DNA from: Nostoc sp. T09
GTDB taxonomy: Bacteria; Cyanobacteriota; Cyanobacteriia; Cyanobacteriales; Nostocaceae
Direction: 5' to 3'
Assembly: GCF_002154695.1 (NCBI RefSeq)
Contig: NZ_MTAV01000089.1
Span: forward strand, 1 to 64,000
Length of the DNA stretch: 64,000 nt
Under the pieces are notes generated by a model. It ran no database searches. It was not told the DNA's origin and was given only the letters and a program-made list of their open reading frames with translations. The position numbers and the translations under genes were made by a program. Below, piece by piece: positions 9,502-17,504 of this stretch. Every line of letters starts with the position of its first letter. Positions within the stretch are counted from its first letter, which is position 1.

Positions 9502-10896
9502 ATGGAGAAAAAATTGGAATTTGGCGGTGTGGGTTGGATGATAGGCATCAGTGCCTTAATTTTATTTGCGTGCAGCAGTTTACGACATGAGTTATTTCAA
9601 TCGCTTGCTTGGGATTTAGGAATTTTTGACCAAGCAGTTTATTTAATTAGTCAGGGAAAACCACCTATTTCTTCTTTTATTGGCTTTCACATTCTTGGCG
9701 ATCATGCTGCTTGGATTCTCTATCCTTTGGCTTTACTGTACAAAATTTATCCTAGTGTTTATTGGTTGTTTGCTGTACAGGCGATTGCTTTAGCATTAGG
9801 TGCTTTGCCAACATGGTATCTAGCACATCAAGCTGGATTGAAGGATAGCCAAGCCCTAGCAATGGCAGTTGTCTACTTACTTTATCCACTAATTTTTAAT
9901 GTCAACCTTTTTGATTTCCATCCAGAAGTTATGGCTGTTCCAGCACTTTTAGGGGCAGTTTTGGCAGCTAGATGTGGAAAAATTTGGTGCTTTTGTGCCA
10001 GCATCCTTCTAATTTTGGGTTGTAAGGCTGTTTTGTCTTTAACAGTTGCGGCTATGGGAATTTGGCTGCTGGTATTTGAAAAGCGGCGTTTATATGGTGC
10101 GATCGCTATTATTAGCGGTATTACTTGGTTTGCGATCGCTACTAAAGCCATAATCCCTTTTTTTGGAACTGAAGCAGCTTCAGTAGAACGTCATATTGGG
10201 CGCTATAGCTATTTAGGTAAATCTTTCTCAGAGATACCTCAAAACTTTTTAAATCAACCAGGAATTATATTCGGAAATTTGTTTTCATCCGAAAATCTAG
10301 GATACTTAATTTTGCTGCTAACACCTGTAATTTGGGGTTTTTCACTTCAAGGTGTAACGCCTTTAGTTAGCGCTATTCCTTCTCTGGCTATCAACCTGTT
10401 AGCTGACTACCAGCCTCAAAAAGAATTACTGCACCAATACTCTCTACCAGTTTTACCATTCTTATTATTAGCTGTAATTAATACTCTAGCCGCAGGTCGG
10501 GGATGGTTACAAAATAAACGAACTATTATTTTGTGGTCGTTAGTTGCTTTTTTAAGTTTAACGAAATTTACTTATTTTACCGGAAAATATCTGAAAAATC
10601 TCGATAATTGGCAAGCTACAAGAGAAGCGATCGCCCTAGTTACAACTCAAGGTACTGTCTTAACTACAGATGAACTTGCCCCTCATTTAAGCCACAGACA
10701 ATTTATTTATTTGATTAATCGTGATACTCTACCAGCCAATTTTAGTACATTTGATTATATATTAATTAATACTCGCCAACCTGGTCTATCTATATCTCAA
10801 GAATTAGCCATTAGCTTAGTGAAAGAGCTACAAAATCAACCAAAAATTAAATTGAAATATCAACGCGATGAAGTTTATTTATTTACCAAAAATTAG
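9502..10896 (+). CDS. DUF2079 membrane protein, GT-C-like (copy 3 of 4)
   Basis: The third tandem paralogue. It has 464 residues from the ATG at 9502; a TTG at 9481 would add seven residues, and alignment with copy 1 (ATGG followed by AAAAAA) supports the ATG. The loop motif is WDLGIFDQAVYLISQ, followed by GDHAAW, where copies 1 and 2 have ADHA. VNLFDFHPE replaces the D of copies 1 and 2 with E, as in copy 4. About ten helices precede a soluble C-terminal region with HLSHRQFI and KYQRDEVYLF. It follows copy 2 by only 38 bases, so co-transcription is likely. Copies 3 and 4 share long identical stretches such as LYKIYPSVYWLFAVQAIAL, which points to a recent duplication or gene conversion. Confidence 0.82.
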   Translation: MEKKLEFGGVGWMIGISALILFACSSLRHELFQSLAWDLGIFDQAVYLISQGKPPISSFIGFHILGDHAAWILYPLALLYKIYPSVYWLFAVQAIALALGALPTWYLAHQAGLKDSQALAMAVVYLLYPLIFNVNLFDFHPEVMAVPALLGAVLAARCGKIWCFCASILLILGCKAVLSLTVAAMGIWLLVFEKRRLYGAIAIISGITWFAIATKAIIPFFGTEAASVERHIGRYSYLGKSFSEIPQNFLNQPGIIFGNLFSSENLGYLILLLTPVIWGFSLQGVTPLVSAIPSLAINLLADYQPQKELLHQYSLPVLPFLLLAVINTLAAGRGWLQNKRTIILWSLVAFLSLTKFTYFTGKYLKNLDNWQATREAIALVTTQGTVLTTDELAPHLSHRQFIYLINRDTLPANFSTFDYILINTRQPGLSISQELAISLVKELQNQPKIKLKYQRDEVYLFTKN

Positions 10897-11016
10897 CATT
10901 TATAAATAAATTGTAATAATCACTAATTAATTTCCTGTGTTCTCTATGGTTCTGTATTAAATTCATTCTTATAAATGGTTTATAACTGCCATATATACTT
11001 ATTGAACTGTAACTTT

Positions 11017-12402
11017 ATGAAAGAAAAACTTAAGTTTGGTAGTTTGTGGTGGATGATAGGCATCAGTGCCTTAATTCTATTTTTGTCTAGCAGCTTACGA
11101 CATGAATTATTTCAATCAACTGCGTATGATTTAGGAATTTTTGACCAGGGAGTTTATTTAATTAGCCAAGGAAAATCGCCTATTTCTTCTTTCATGGGTT
11201 TTCACATTCTTGGCGATCATGCTGCTTGGATATGGTATCCCTTAGCTTTACTGTACAAAATCTACCCCAGTGTTTACTGGTTATTTGCTGTGCAGGCAAT
11301 TGCTTTGTCCTTTGGTGCTTTACCGACATGGCATCTAGCGCGTCAAGCTGGATTGAAGGACAGCCAAGCCTCAGCAATGGCGGCTGTATACCTGATGTAT
11401 CCATTAGTATTTAATGTAAATTTATTTGATTTTCATCCTGAAGTCATAGCCATCCCAGCGCTATTGGGGGCAGTTTTGGCAGCAAGAGGCGGACAGATTT
11501 GGTGGTTTTGTGCCAGCATTCTCCTCGTATTAGGATGTAAAGCTGTCTTATCGCTTACGGTTGCGGCTATGGGAGTTTGGCTACTGATATTTGAGAAGCG
11601 GCGTTTATGTGGTGCGATCGCTATTTTTGCAGGTATTGTTTGGTTTGCGATCGCTACTCAACTGATTATTCCTTTTTTCAGTGGCGCAGAAGCAGCAGCA
11701 GTGGGACGTTACAGCTATTTAGGTAACTCAGTTCTAGATATAGCGAAAAATTTAGTAACTCGGCCAGGAACAATTTTGGCAAAGGTTTTTTCTCTAGATA
11801 ATTTAGGTTACTTAATCCTACTAGTCGCACCCGTGATTTGGGGGCTATCTCCTCAAAGTATGCAGCCATTAATTGGTGCTATTCCCTGTGTAGCGCTCAA
11901 TATTCTTGCAGATTATCAACCTCAAAAAGATTTAGTACACCAGTACTCTGTACCAGCACTACCATTCCTGATATTAGCTGTAATTTCCAGCCTTGCTCAA
12001 GGTAGGGGATGGCTGCAAAACAAACGGGGAATTATTTTATGGTCATTACTAGCCTTTTTCAGTTTGGCAAAGTTTACTCATTTTGGTGGAAAATATTTAG
12101 AGTCTGTGGATAATTTACAAGCCACAAGACAAGCAATCTCTCAAGTTCCAACTCAAGGAAATGTTTATACTACAGCACAAATTGCCCCGCATTTAAGCAC
12201 ACGAGAATTCATTCAGTTTACAAATAGTGATTCACCACCAGTAGATTTTAATAGCTTTGATTATGTATTATTGAATGTTCGCCATCCAGGCTGGGCAAGT
12301 AATCGAGAGTTTGCTATTAGTTTAGTAAATAGATTACAAGCTAACTCTAGATTTAAGCTGCAATATCAACGTGATGATATATATTTATTTATTAAAAATT
12401 AG
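11017..12402 (+). CDS. DUF2079 membrane protein, GT-C-like (copy 4 of 4)
   Basis: The fourth tandem paralogue, 461 residues from the ATG at 11017. An in-frame ATG at 10975 would add 14 residues with no counterpart in the other copies. The motifs YDLGIFDQGVYLISQ, GDHAAW, VNLFDFHPE and the terminal QYQRDDIYLF are kept. The Trp before the loop Asp is replaced by Tyr, so WDLG becomes YDLG. A two-residue shift near SGAEAAAVGRYSYLGN removes the ERH motif (VERHI/LERHF) seen in the other three. These changes suggest it acts on a different acceptor or donor, which is inference. It is followed 60 bases later by the first of two other GT-C-like genes. Confidence 0.82.
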   Translation: MKEKLKFGSLWWMIGISALILFLSSSLRHELFQSTAYDLGIFDQGVYLISQGKSPISSFMGFHILGDHAAWIWYPLALLYKIYPSVYWLFAVQAIALSFGALPTWHLARQAGLKDSQASAMAAVYLMYPLVFNVNLFDFHPEVIAIPALLGAVLAARGGQIWWFCASILLVLGCKAVLSLTVAAMGVWLLIFEKRRLCGAIAIFAGIVWFAIATQLIIPFFSGAEAAAVGRYSYLGNSVLDIAKNLVTRPGTILAKVFSLDNLGYLILLVAPVIWGLSPQSMQPLIGAIPCVALNILADYQPQKDLVHQYSVPALPFLILAVISSLAQGRGWLQNKRGIILWSLLAFFSLAKFTHFGGKYLESVDNLQATRQAISQVPTQGNVYTTAQIAPHLSTREFIQFTNSDSPPVDFNSFDYVLLNVRHPGWASNREFAISLVNRLQANSRFKLQYQRDDIYLFIKN

Positions 12403-12462
12403 TTATTATTTCTAAGTTTATTTACTAGTTAGTAAAATTCCCAATGGGGGAGACATATATAA

Positions 12463-13839
12463 GTGGCTAAGAAAAAAACTATTATTAGCTGGGTCTTACC
12501 TTCAATTATCTGTATTATCTTTATTCTTTGTGCTGCTGTGGGGATGTTAATTTACCCAGAAGCTTTTCATAAATTCTTTTCTGTATCTAGGTTGTTTCGC
12601 GAAATTCCCCCAGTTGCACCCCATAAAAGTTACTATTGGGACGTAGAAGCTTATGCTGAAATGGCTATAAATCCTACGTGTAAAGCTTTTTATCCCCTGT
12701 GGCCGTTCCTGATTCGTAATATCTTTCATCCTCAGACAATAGAACAAGCTGCACATTGTTTTTTAGTAAGTGCAACTTTTTTATTTTTTATTTCAACTTT
12801 TTTATTTTTCTGGCTTTTACAGATAGCTTTGCAAAGTTTTTATTTAGCATTTTTATTAGGTTTAGCTTATGCTATCAATCCTATGGCAATATTTCGCGTT
12901 ATAGGTTATACAGAAAGTTTATTCACATTTTTTAGCATTTTTTTTATTTGGATATGTTTGTCGCAGTTAAAAATTAACGAAAATTTAAAACTATCTTTTT
13001 TGTTTTTTATAACATTTTTAATGTCTTTAACTCGACCAATACTAATCCAAATATTTTTCTCAACCACGGCAGCAATGTTCACAATTAGTATATGGGAAAG
13101 TTACTCATCAAAAAAAAATTATACAAGCAATATATTAACTAATCTTCAAAAATTTCAACACGAGCTAAAACTTAGTCTCACCATATGGATATCAGCCTTA
13201 TTAGGATATGCTGCTTATGGAAGTTTCTGTTTGAAAAATAGAGGCGATTTTTTTGCACCTTTTCACGATCAGAGTCACTGGGGAAAAAGTTTTGGCTTGC
13301 ATCTAGAACTTTTATTTTTCCCTAAAACCTTGCTAATTGACTTATTAGGCCTTTATTTACCATTAATTATTTTATGTTTATCACTTACATTTGTTTATCT
13401 AAAACTAATTCAGCCTGAGCTACATATATTTGTTCCTAAATTTAGGCTCTGGTGGAATATATTATTTTTGTATCCTCCTTTATTACTTTTTTGGTATTTG
13501 TTTAATTATCTTAGAGTCAATAAAAATAAATTACACAACAGTTTTAAAGCTCTAACTCTATCAAACCATTCACAAAACTTAGCTAAAAGCTATATATTTT
13601 GGGTTTGTATATATTTTACTGTTGCACATTCTGCCATAATATTTTTAACACAAGGTAGCCTGTTTAGCTTGGGAAGATATGTTTTTGCAATGCCTTTTTT
13701 ATTCGTAGCTATAGGATATTTATATCGCTGTATTCCTGGGAAAACAAAATATAACAATCTGTTTTGTTTAATTTTGATTTCAGCAATTATGCTAATACAA
13801 CAATGGGTACGCTATGGACAAGATAAGTGGCTGGGTTAA
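12463..13839 (+). CDS. Multi-spanning membrane protein, probable GT-C (PIG-V/Gpi18-like) glycosyltransferase
   Basis: A 458-residue, very hydrophobic protein starting with GTG, preceded by GGGGGAG seven bases upstream of a short AT spacer. After the first helix (about residues 9-30), the outer loop carries YYWDVEAYAEMA with Asp60 and then FYPLWPFLIR. This arrangement (W-D followed by an aromatic-Pro-Leu-x-Pro) is that of the Gpi18/PIG-V mannosyltransferase family, although overall similarity looks weak. The codons are more AT-rich than in the neighbours, with many Phe and Ile residues and poly-Lys stretches, which may indicate faster evolution or transfer. It lies between the DUF2079 set and a clearer PIG-V-like gene. 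A polyprenyl-phosphate-sugar-dependent transferase is the best guess. Confidence 0.65.
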   Translation: MAKKKTIISWVLPSIICIIFILCAAVGMLIYPEAFHKFFSVSRLFREIPPVAPHKSYYWDVEAYAEMAINPTCKAFYPLWPFLIRNIFHPQTIEQAAHCFLVSATFLFFISTFLFFWLLQIALQSFYLAFLLGLAYAINPMAIFRVIGYTESLFTFFSIFFIWICLSQLKINENLKLSFLFFITFLMSLTRPILIQIFFSTTAAMFTISIWESYSSKKNYTSNILTNLQKFQHELKLSLTIWISALLGYAAYGSFCLKNRGDFFAPFHDQSHWGKSFGLHLELLFFPKTLLIDLLGLYLPLIILCLSLTFVYLKLIQPELHIFVPKFRLWWNILFLYPPLLLFWYLFNYLRVNKNKLHNSFKALTLSNHSQNLAKSYIFWVCIYFTVAHSAIIFLTQGSLFSLGRYVFAMPFLFVAIGYLYRCIPGKTKYNNLFCLILISAIMLIQQWVRYGQDKWLG

Positions 13840-13881
13840 ATGTATTTATTTAAATAATTAATATATAAATGATCTATTTCA

Positions 13882-15141
13882 ATGATAAAAACTAAAGAAT
13901 TACTGAAAAATAGTTTATTTTTTGCCATAGCAATGTGGCTATCTAGCCGCTTGGTAATCGTTATTGCGATGTTATTGATTGCTCCTTTACTGCCAACTCC
14001 ACCAAATGGTATTGCTGCCACATTTAGTTGGAATGTTTTCTCTGCTTGGGATAGTATTTGGTATCAGATAATTGCCACTTTTGGTTATGGATATACCAAT
14101 GAATATGGGCAAAGTGCTGTTGCTTTCTTCCCACTTTTCCCTTTATTAGTACATCTCATTATGAGCCTCGGCTTGCCTTTTGAAGTGGCGGGTGTGCTTT
14201 TGAATAATTTGGCATTTTTAGCTGCTCTGATCGTGCTGTATTTTTGGGTAGAAGAGAATTATGGTACACATGCAGCACGGTGGGCTACAGCAACTTTAGC
14301 ATGGTGCCCTTACTCTGTTTATGGAACGGTTATTTACACTGAAGGGTTATTTTTATTATTTACCACAGCAGCCTTACGAGCCTTTGAGAAACAGCAGTAT
14401 CTCTCAGTAGCTTTCTGGGGCGCATTATCCACCGCAACAAGATCCCCTGGAATGGCTCTGATACCTGCGTTTTTGTTTGCCTCTTTGAAAGAACGCAGAG
14501 GTATGAAGGCTTATATTTCTAGTTTAGCCGTGGGGTTAGGTGTGTTGATTTATAGCTTGTACTGCCAAATTAAATTTAGTGATGCTTTAGCTTTTGTACA
14601 TGCACAAAAAGGATGGCGTTCGTCAGCAGGGTTTGATTTGCAAGGTTGGTGGTATAACCTGATGTTAACTGTAATAGGCCCAGGTAATGCACAGTCTGGC
14701 CACATTCAAGACCCATTACATCCTATACTCTTCACATTCTCTATCGTTAGCGGTTGTTTATTATGGTACTTCCGCTCTAAATTGAGTTCTACCAAGCTGA
14801 TATTAGGATTTTATTTGTTAAATTTAATACTGTGGTTATTAGGAGGCGATCCATATATTAAAATTCTGTTGGTTTTTGGTGGTATTTATTTTTTATGGCT
14901 CTCAAGGAATAAAATTCCTCTAGCTGCTGTTGTCTACGGCTTCTGTTCTTTTTTATTAATCCTCAATATTGGAAATACCTTGTCTGTCGAGCGTTACGCT
15001 TACGGTATCGTCTCACTTTCAGTAGGATTTGGGCTGCTACTTGCTCGTTACCCTCGCTGGGGATATGCAATTATGAGTTTCTTTGCCATCCTCATAGCAA
15101 CCTTTGCTATCAGATTTTCTCAGGATTTATGGTTAGCTTAG
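13882..15141 (+). CDS. PIG-V/Gpi18-like mannosyltransferase family protein
   Basis: A 419-residue membrane protein with about ten helices. The first outer loop has FSAWDSIWYQIIATFGY with Asp57, then AVAFFPLFPLL. These are the usual W-D-S and FFPL(Y/F)P signatures of Gpi18-like GT-C mannosyltransferases (COG5542). The eukaryotic relatives add mannose from dolichyl-phosphate-mannose to GPI. In bacteria the acceptor is generally unknown. It is the last of six co-oriented GT-C-like genes, 42 bases after the previous one, and is followed by a long non-coding gap. The start ATG sits at the first hydrophobic helix, with no strong ribosome-binding site. Fold-level assignment is fairly sure, the specific sugar is not. 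Confidence 0.8.
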   Translation: MIKTKELLKNSLFFAIAMWLSSRLVIVIAMLLIAPLLPTPPNGIAATFSWNVFSAWDSIWYQIIATFGYGYTNEYGQSAVAFFPLFPLLVHLIMSLGLPFEVAGVLLNNLAFLAALIVLYFWVEENYGTHAARWATATLAWCPYSVYGTVIYTEGLFLLFTTAALRAFEKQQYLSVAFWGALSTATRSPGMALIPAFLFASLKERRGMKAYISSLAVGLGVLIYSLYCQIKFSDALAFVHAQKGWRSSAGFDLQGWWYNLMLTVIGPGNAQSGHIQDPLHPILFTFSIVSGCLLWYFRSKLSSTKLILGFYLLNLILWLLGGDPYIKILLVFGGIYFLWLSRNKIPLAAVVYGFCSFLLILNIGNTLSVERYAYGIVSLSVGFGLLLARYPRWGYAIMSFFAILIATFAIRFSQDLWLA

Positions 15142-16206
15142 ACGGAGATGCGATCGCGTAGGTTTTACTTTACTGGGTATAAATTGAAACTATTTAATTA
15201 AATAAAAATACTACGTCACAACTTCTGGCAGTTAATCAACTAGAATTTATATTTAATTTTTTTCTCATTTATGATAAGATTACAGCCGACAAAATAAATT
15301 TCTAAGTAATTTTGCTGTACCATTGGATATTTTTATTAGTAGAAAGCCAAGCTGAATATTTAGATTAATTAAGTAATAAACCACAATCAATAGTGGATAA
15401 TCTAACTATTTGCCACTCACATAAACTTTTATTACTTAACAGTTTATGTATCATGTCATATTATTGCCACAATATAGAAACTTAGACGATAACAAAATTT
15501 TTGTTGATGAATCAGTAAAGAGTATCTAGGTTAACGACTAATCGAACTTGGGTAATGGGAAACTATATTTTACTGGAGTCGTCTCTTTGCTTAAGGGAAG
15601 GTAAGGATAATAGTCAGAAATCTAAAAATTTAACTTTTTCTTAAAAAAGAAAAAATAACTATCAGCAGTACAATATACTCTGTCACCGATGAAACTGAAT
15701 AACTTGTTAAATGCATTTTGGGTAGATACCACCCCCCAATACGCTAATTAAATAGCTTACCTCTTGAATAGAAGCAGGATATTTAGACGCCTAAGTAATA
15801 AGGGGTAAATATTTTCCAAATTAATTAACTGATAGGCAATAAGTCTGAGTAAATTCATTACTCTTACTAACATAACTTTTAAAGGAGCAGTAAATCGCCT
15901 AATTTTTCTGTTTCCTTGTTTTAGCTATTGATAGGTACAAATTCAATATCCAATCCCTGCGGATGGTCTATTTGAAATTAAACAGTACCAAATATCGTAT
16001 GGATAGCGGTTCCTAATAAACCAGATAATCTGGTTTTCAGTTGAACTTTTTATATCTATATGACTGATTGCTAAATTTCTGTTAATCTTGATTCAATTTT
16101 TCAAGATTACCAGACAGTCTCTGTGTATCTAAGTGTGTAAAAAAATATGTTATAACGTACCCGTCAGATACGTATCTGATGGTTTAACCCTTCAAGGAGC
16201 TATTAG
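15142..16206. other. AT-rich intergenic region, about 1 kb
   Basis: No reading frame with protein character is visible on either strand. The sequence is strongly AT-rich with scattered short GC islands (around 15570-15600 and 15950-15970). It could hold a degraded gene, a small RNA or long leaders, but I see no definite structure apart from the palindrome at its right end. Confidence 0.5.
16164..16179. promoter_or_regulatory. 16-bp perfect palindrome before the polysaccharide deacetylase gene
   Basis: TCAGATACGTATCTGA is a perfect inverted repeat with no spacer. It ends 27 bases before the GTG start and is preceded by an AT-rich stretch (TATGTTATAAC, 16147-16157) that could be a -10 region. 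The position suits an operator or a transcript-leader hairpin. I do not recognise the binding protein. Confidence 0.5.
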
Positions 16207-17115
16207 GTGGAAAACAATAAGTCGTTTTTTTGGCCGCAAGGATTATTAATTGCATTAGTTGTCTTAGTTGGTAGCTTCAGTCTTGGCTTGATGATGCTTG
16301 TCAAACCAAATGCTTCTGAGGCTCAGAGTCAGCAAACTATAAATGAAACCGCTATTTCTGCTAAAGTAGGGACTCAAGAGCGGATTGAAAGCTTAAAGGC
16401 GACAATGCTCACAACTTGGCAGCAACAAGCTAAAGCTAAGGGGTTCGCTTATGCTATCCCACCAAGTTTTCTAGGGGTAACTATTGAGGCTGCAAAAATA
16501 AGTCCAGGAAAGAAAGTAATTGCACTTACCTTTGATGATGGTCCTTGGCCTGAAAGCACTGCAAAAGTGCTGGATATTCTTAAACAAAATGATATCAAAG
16601 CAACATTTTTTGTCGTTGGGCAGAACGTAAAAAATTTTCCAGATCTTTTGAAGCGGGTAGTAGCTGAAGGACATACTGTTGCCAATCATACCTGGCATCA
16701 TTGGTATCATTTCATGAATCCACAAACAGCTGCCTATGAAATCGACAACACAACAAATTTAATTTTTCAACTTACAGGTGTAAAAACAAATATGTTTCGA
16801 CCACCAGGAGGAATGATGCATAATGGAGTTGCTGCTTACGCTAAAAATAGCAAGTACGCCGTTATTATGTGGTCTTCTGACTCTATGGATTACTCGCGCC
16901 CCAGTGTGCCACGGTTAATTAATAATGTATTTAGGGAAGCCAAACCAGGTGGTATCGTGCTTATGCATGATGGAGGCGGTAATCGTTCCCAAACTGTAGA
17001 AGCTTTACCAACAATTATTGCTAACTTTCGCAAGCAGGGCTATAGCTTTGTTACTGTTCCAGAACTTTTAGAAATGCAAGATAAAGACCAAAAATTAATT
17101 GCAAATAAAAAGTAA
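16207..17115 (+). CDS. Polysaccharide deacetylase (NodB homology domain), membrane-anchored
   Basis: A carbohydrate esterase family 4 protein that removes acetyl groups from an amino-sugar polymer such as peptidoglycan or an exopolysaccharide, outside the cytoplasm. The 302-residue product begins with an uncleaved-looking hydrophobic anchor (about residues 11-31). The NodB domain starts near 103: TFDDGPWPEST with Asp110 and Asp111, then HTWHH with His161 and His165 as metal ligands. RPPGG (198-202), WSSDSMDY (222-229) and the catalytic-His motif LMHDGG (His254) follow. All the usual catalytic residues are present. The GTG start is supported by AAGGAG (16194-16199) at good spacing. It may modify a glycan built by the upstream GT-C cluster, but a 1-kb gap separates them. 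Confidence 0.92.
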   Translation: MENNKSFFWPQGLLIALVVLVGSFSLGLMMLVKPNASEAQSQQTINETAISAKVGTQERIESLKATMLTTWQQQAKAKGFAYAIPPSFLGVTIEAAKISPGKKVIALTFDDGPWPESTAKVLDILKQNDIKATFFVVGQNVKNFPDLLKRVVAEGHTVANHTWHHWYHFMNPQTAAYEIDNTTNLIFQLTGVKTNMFRPPGGMMHNGVAAYAKNSKYAVIMWSSDSMDYSRPSVPRLINNVFREAKPGGIVLMHDGGGNRSQTVEALPTIIANFRKQGYSFVTVPELLEMQDKDQKLIANKK

Positions 17116-17313
17116 TAGTAAATTAGTAATATCTAATACCAATTCTCCAAAAAAATGAACTTAATATTTATTAAATAAACCGTAACGTAGGCAAAGAAAT
17201 ATATAGATAGTCTAATAGCGGTAGAGAAGTAATTATTAATTACAAATTAAAAGAAATTTGGTATACAAATTGACTAAATAATTCAGTTAATTTAAGTTGA
17301 TAAAAGTAAAATA

Positions 17314-17365
17314 CCCCACTTTGCCTTCAGGTATTGGCGTTAGCCTTCCCGAAGATGAAGTGGGG
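17314..17365 (+). terminator. Terminator-like hairpin with repeat-like loop
   Basis: CCCCACTT (17314-17321) pairs with AAGTGGGG (17358-17365), followed by CTTTAACTTTT. An inner GCCTTC/GAAG pairing is separated by a 20-odd-base stretch containing GGCGTTAGCC and CTTCCCGAAG. That stretch resembles a small dispersed repeat dropped into the loop. It lies 200 bases after the deacetylase gene. Confidence 0.6.
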
Positions 17366-17504
17366 CTTTAACTTTTCTGGGAGAATTATCGACCTAGGAC
17401 GGGTGAGAGGCTTATACAATCCAATTTTGTTGAATAGGAAAGAGAACCACTCTAGTCATTAGCCATATCTGATTTATTAATGACTAATGACTAGCGTCAA
17501 TATA

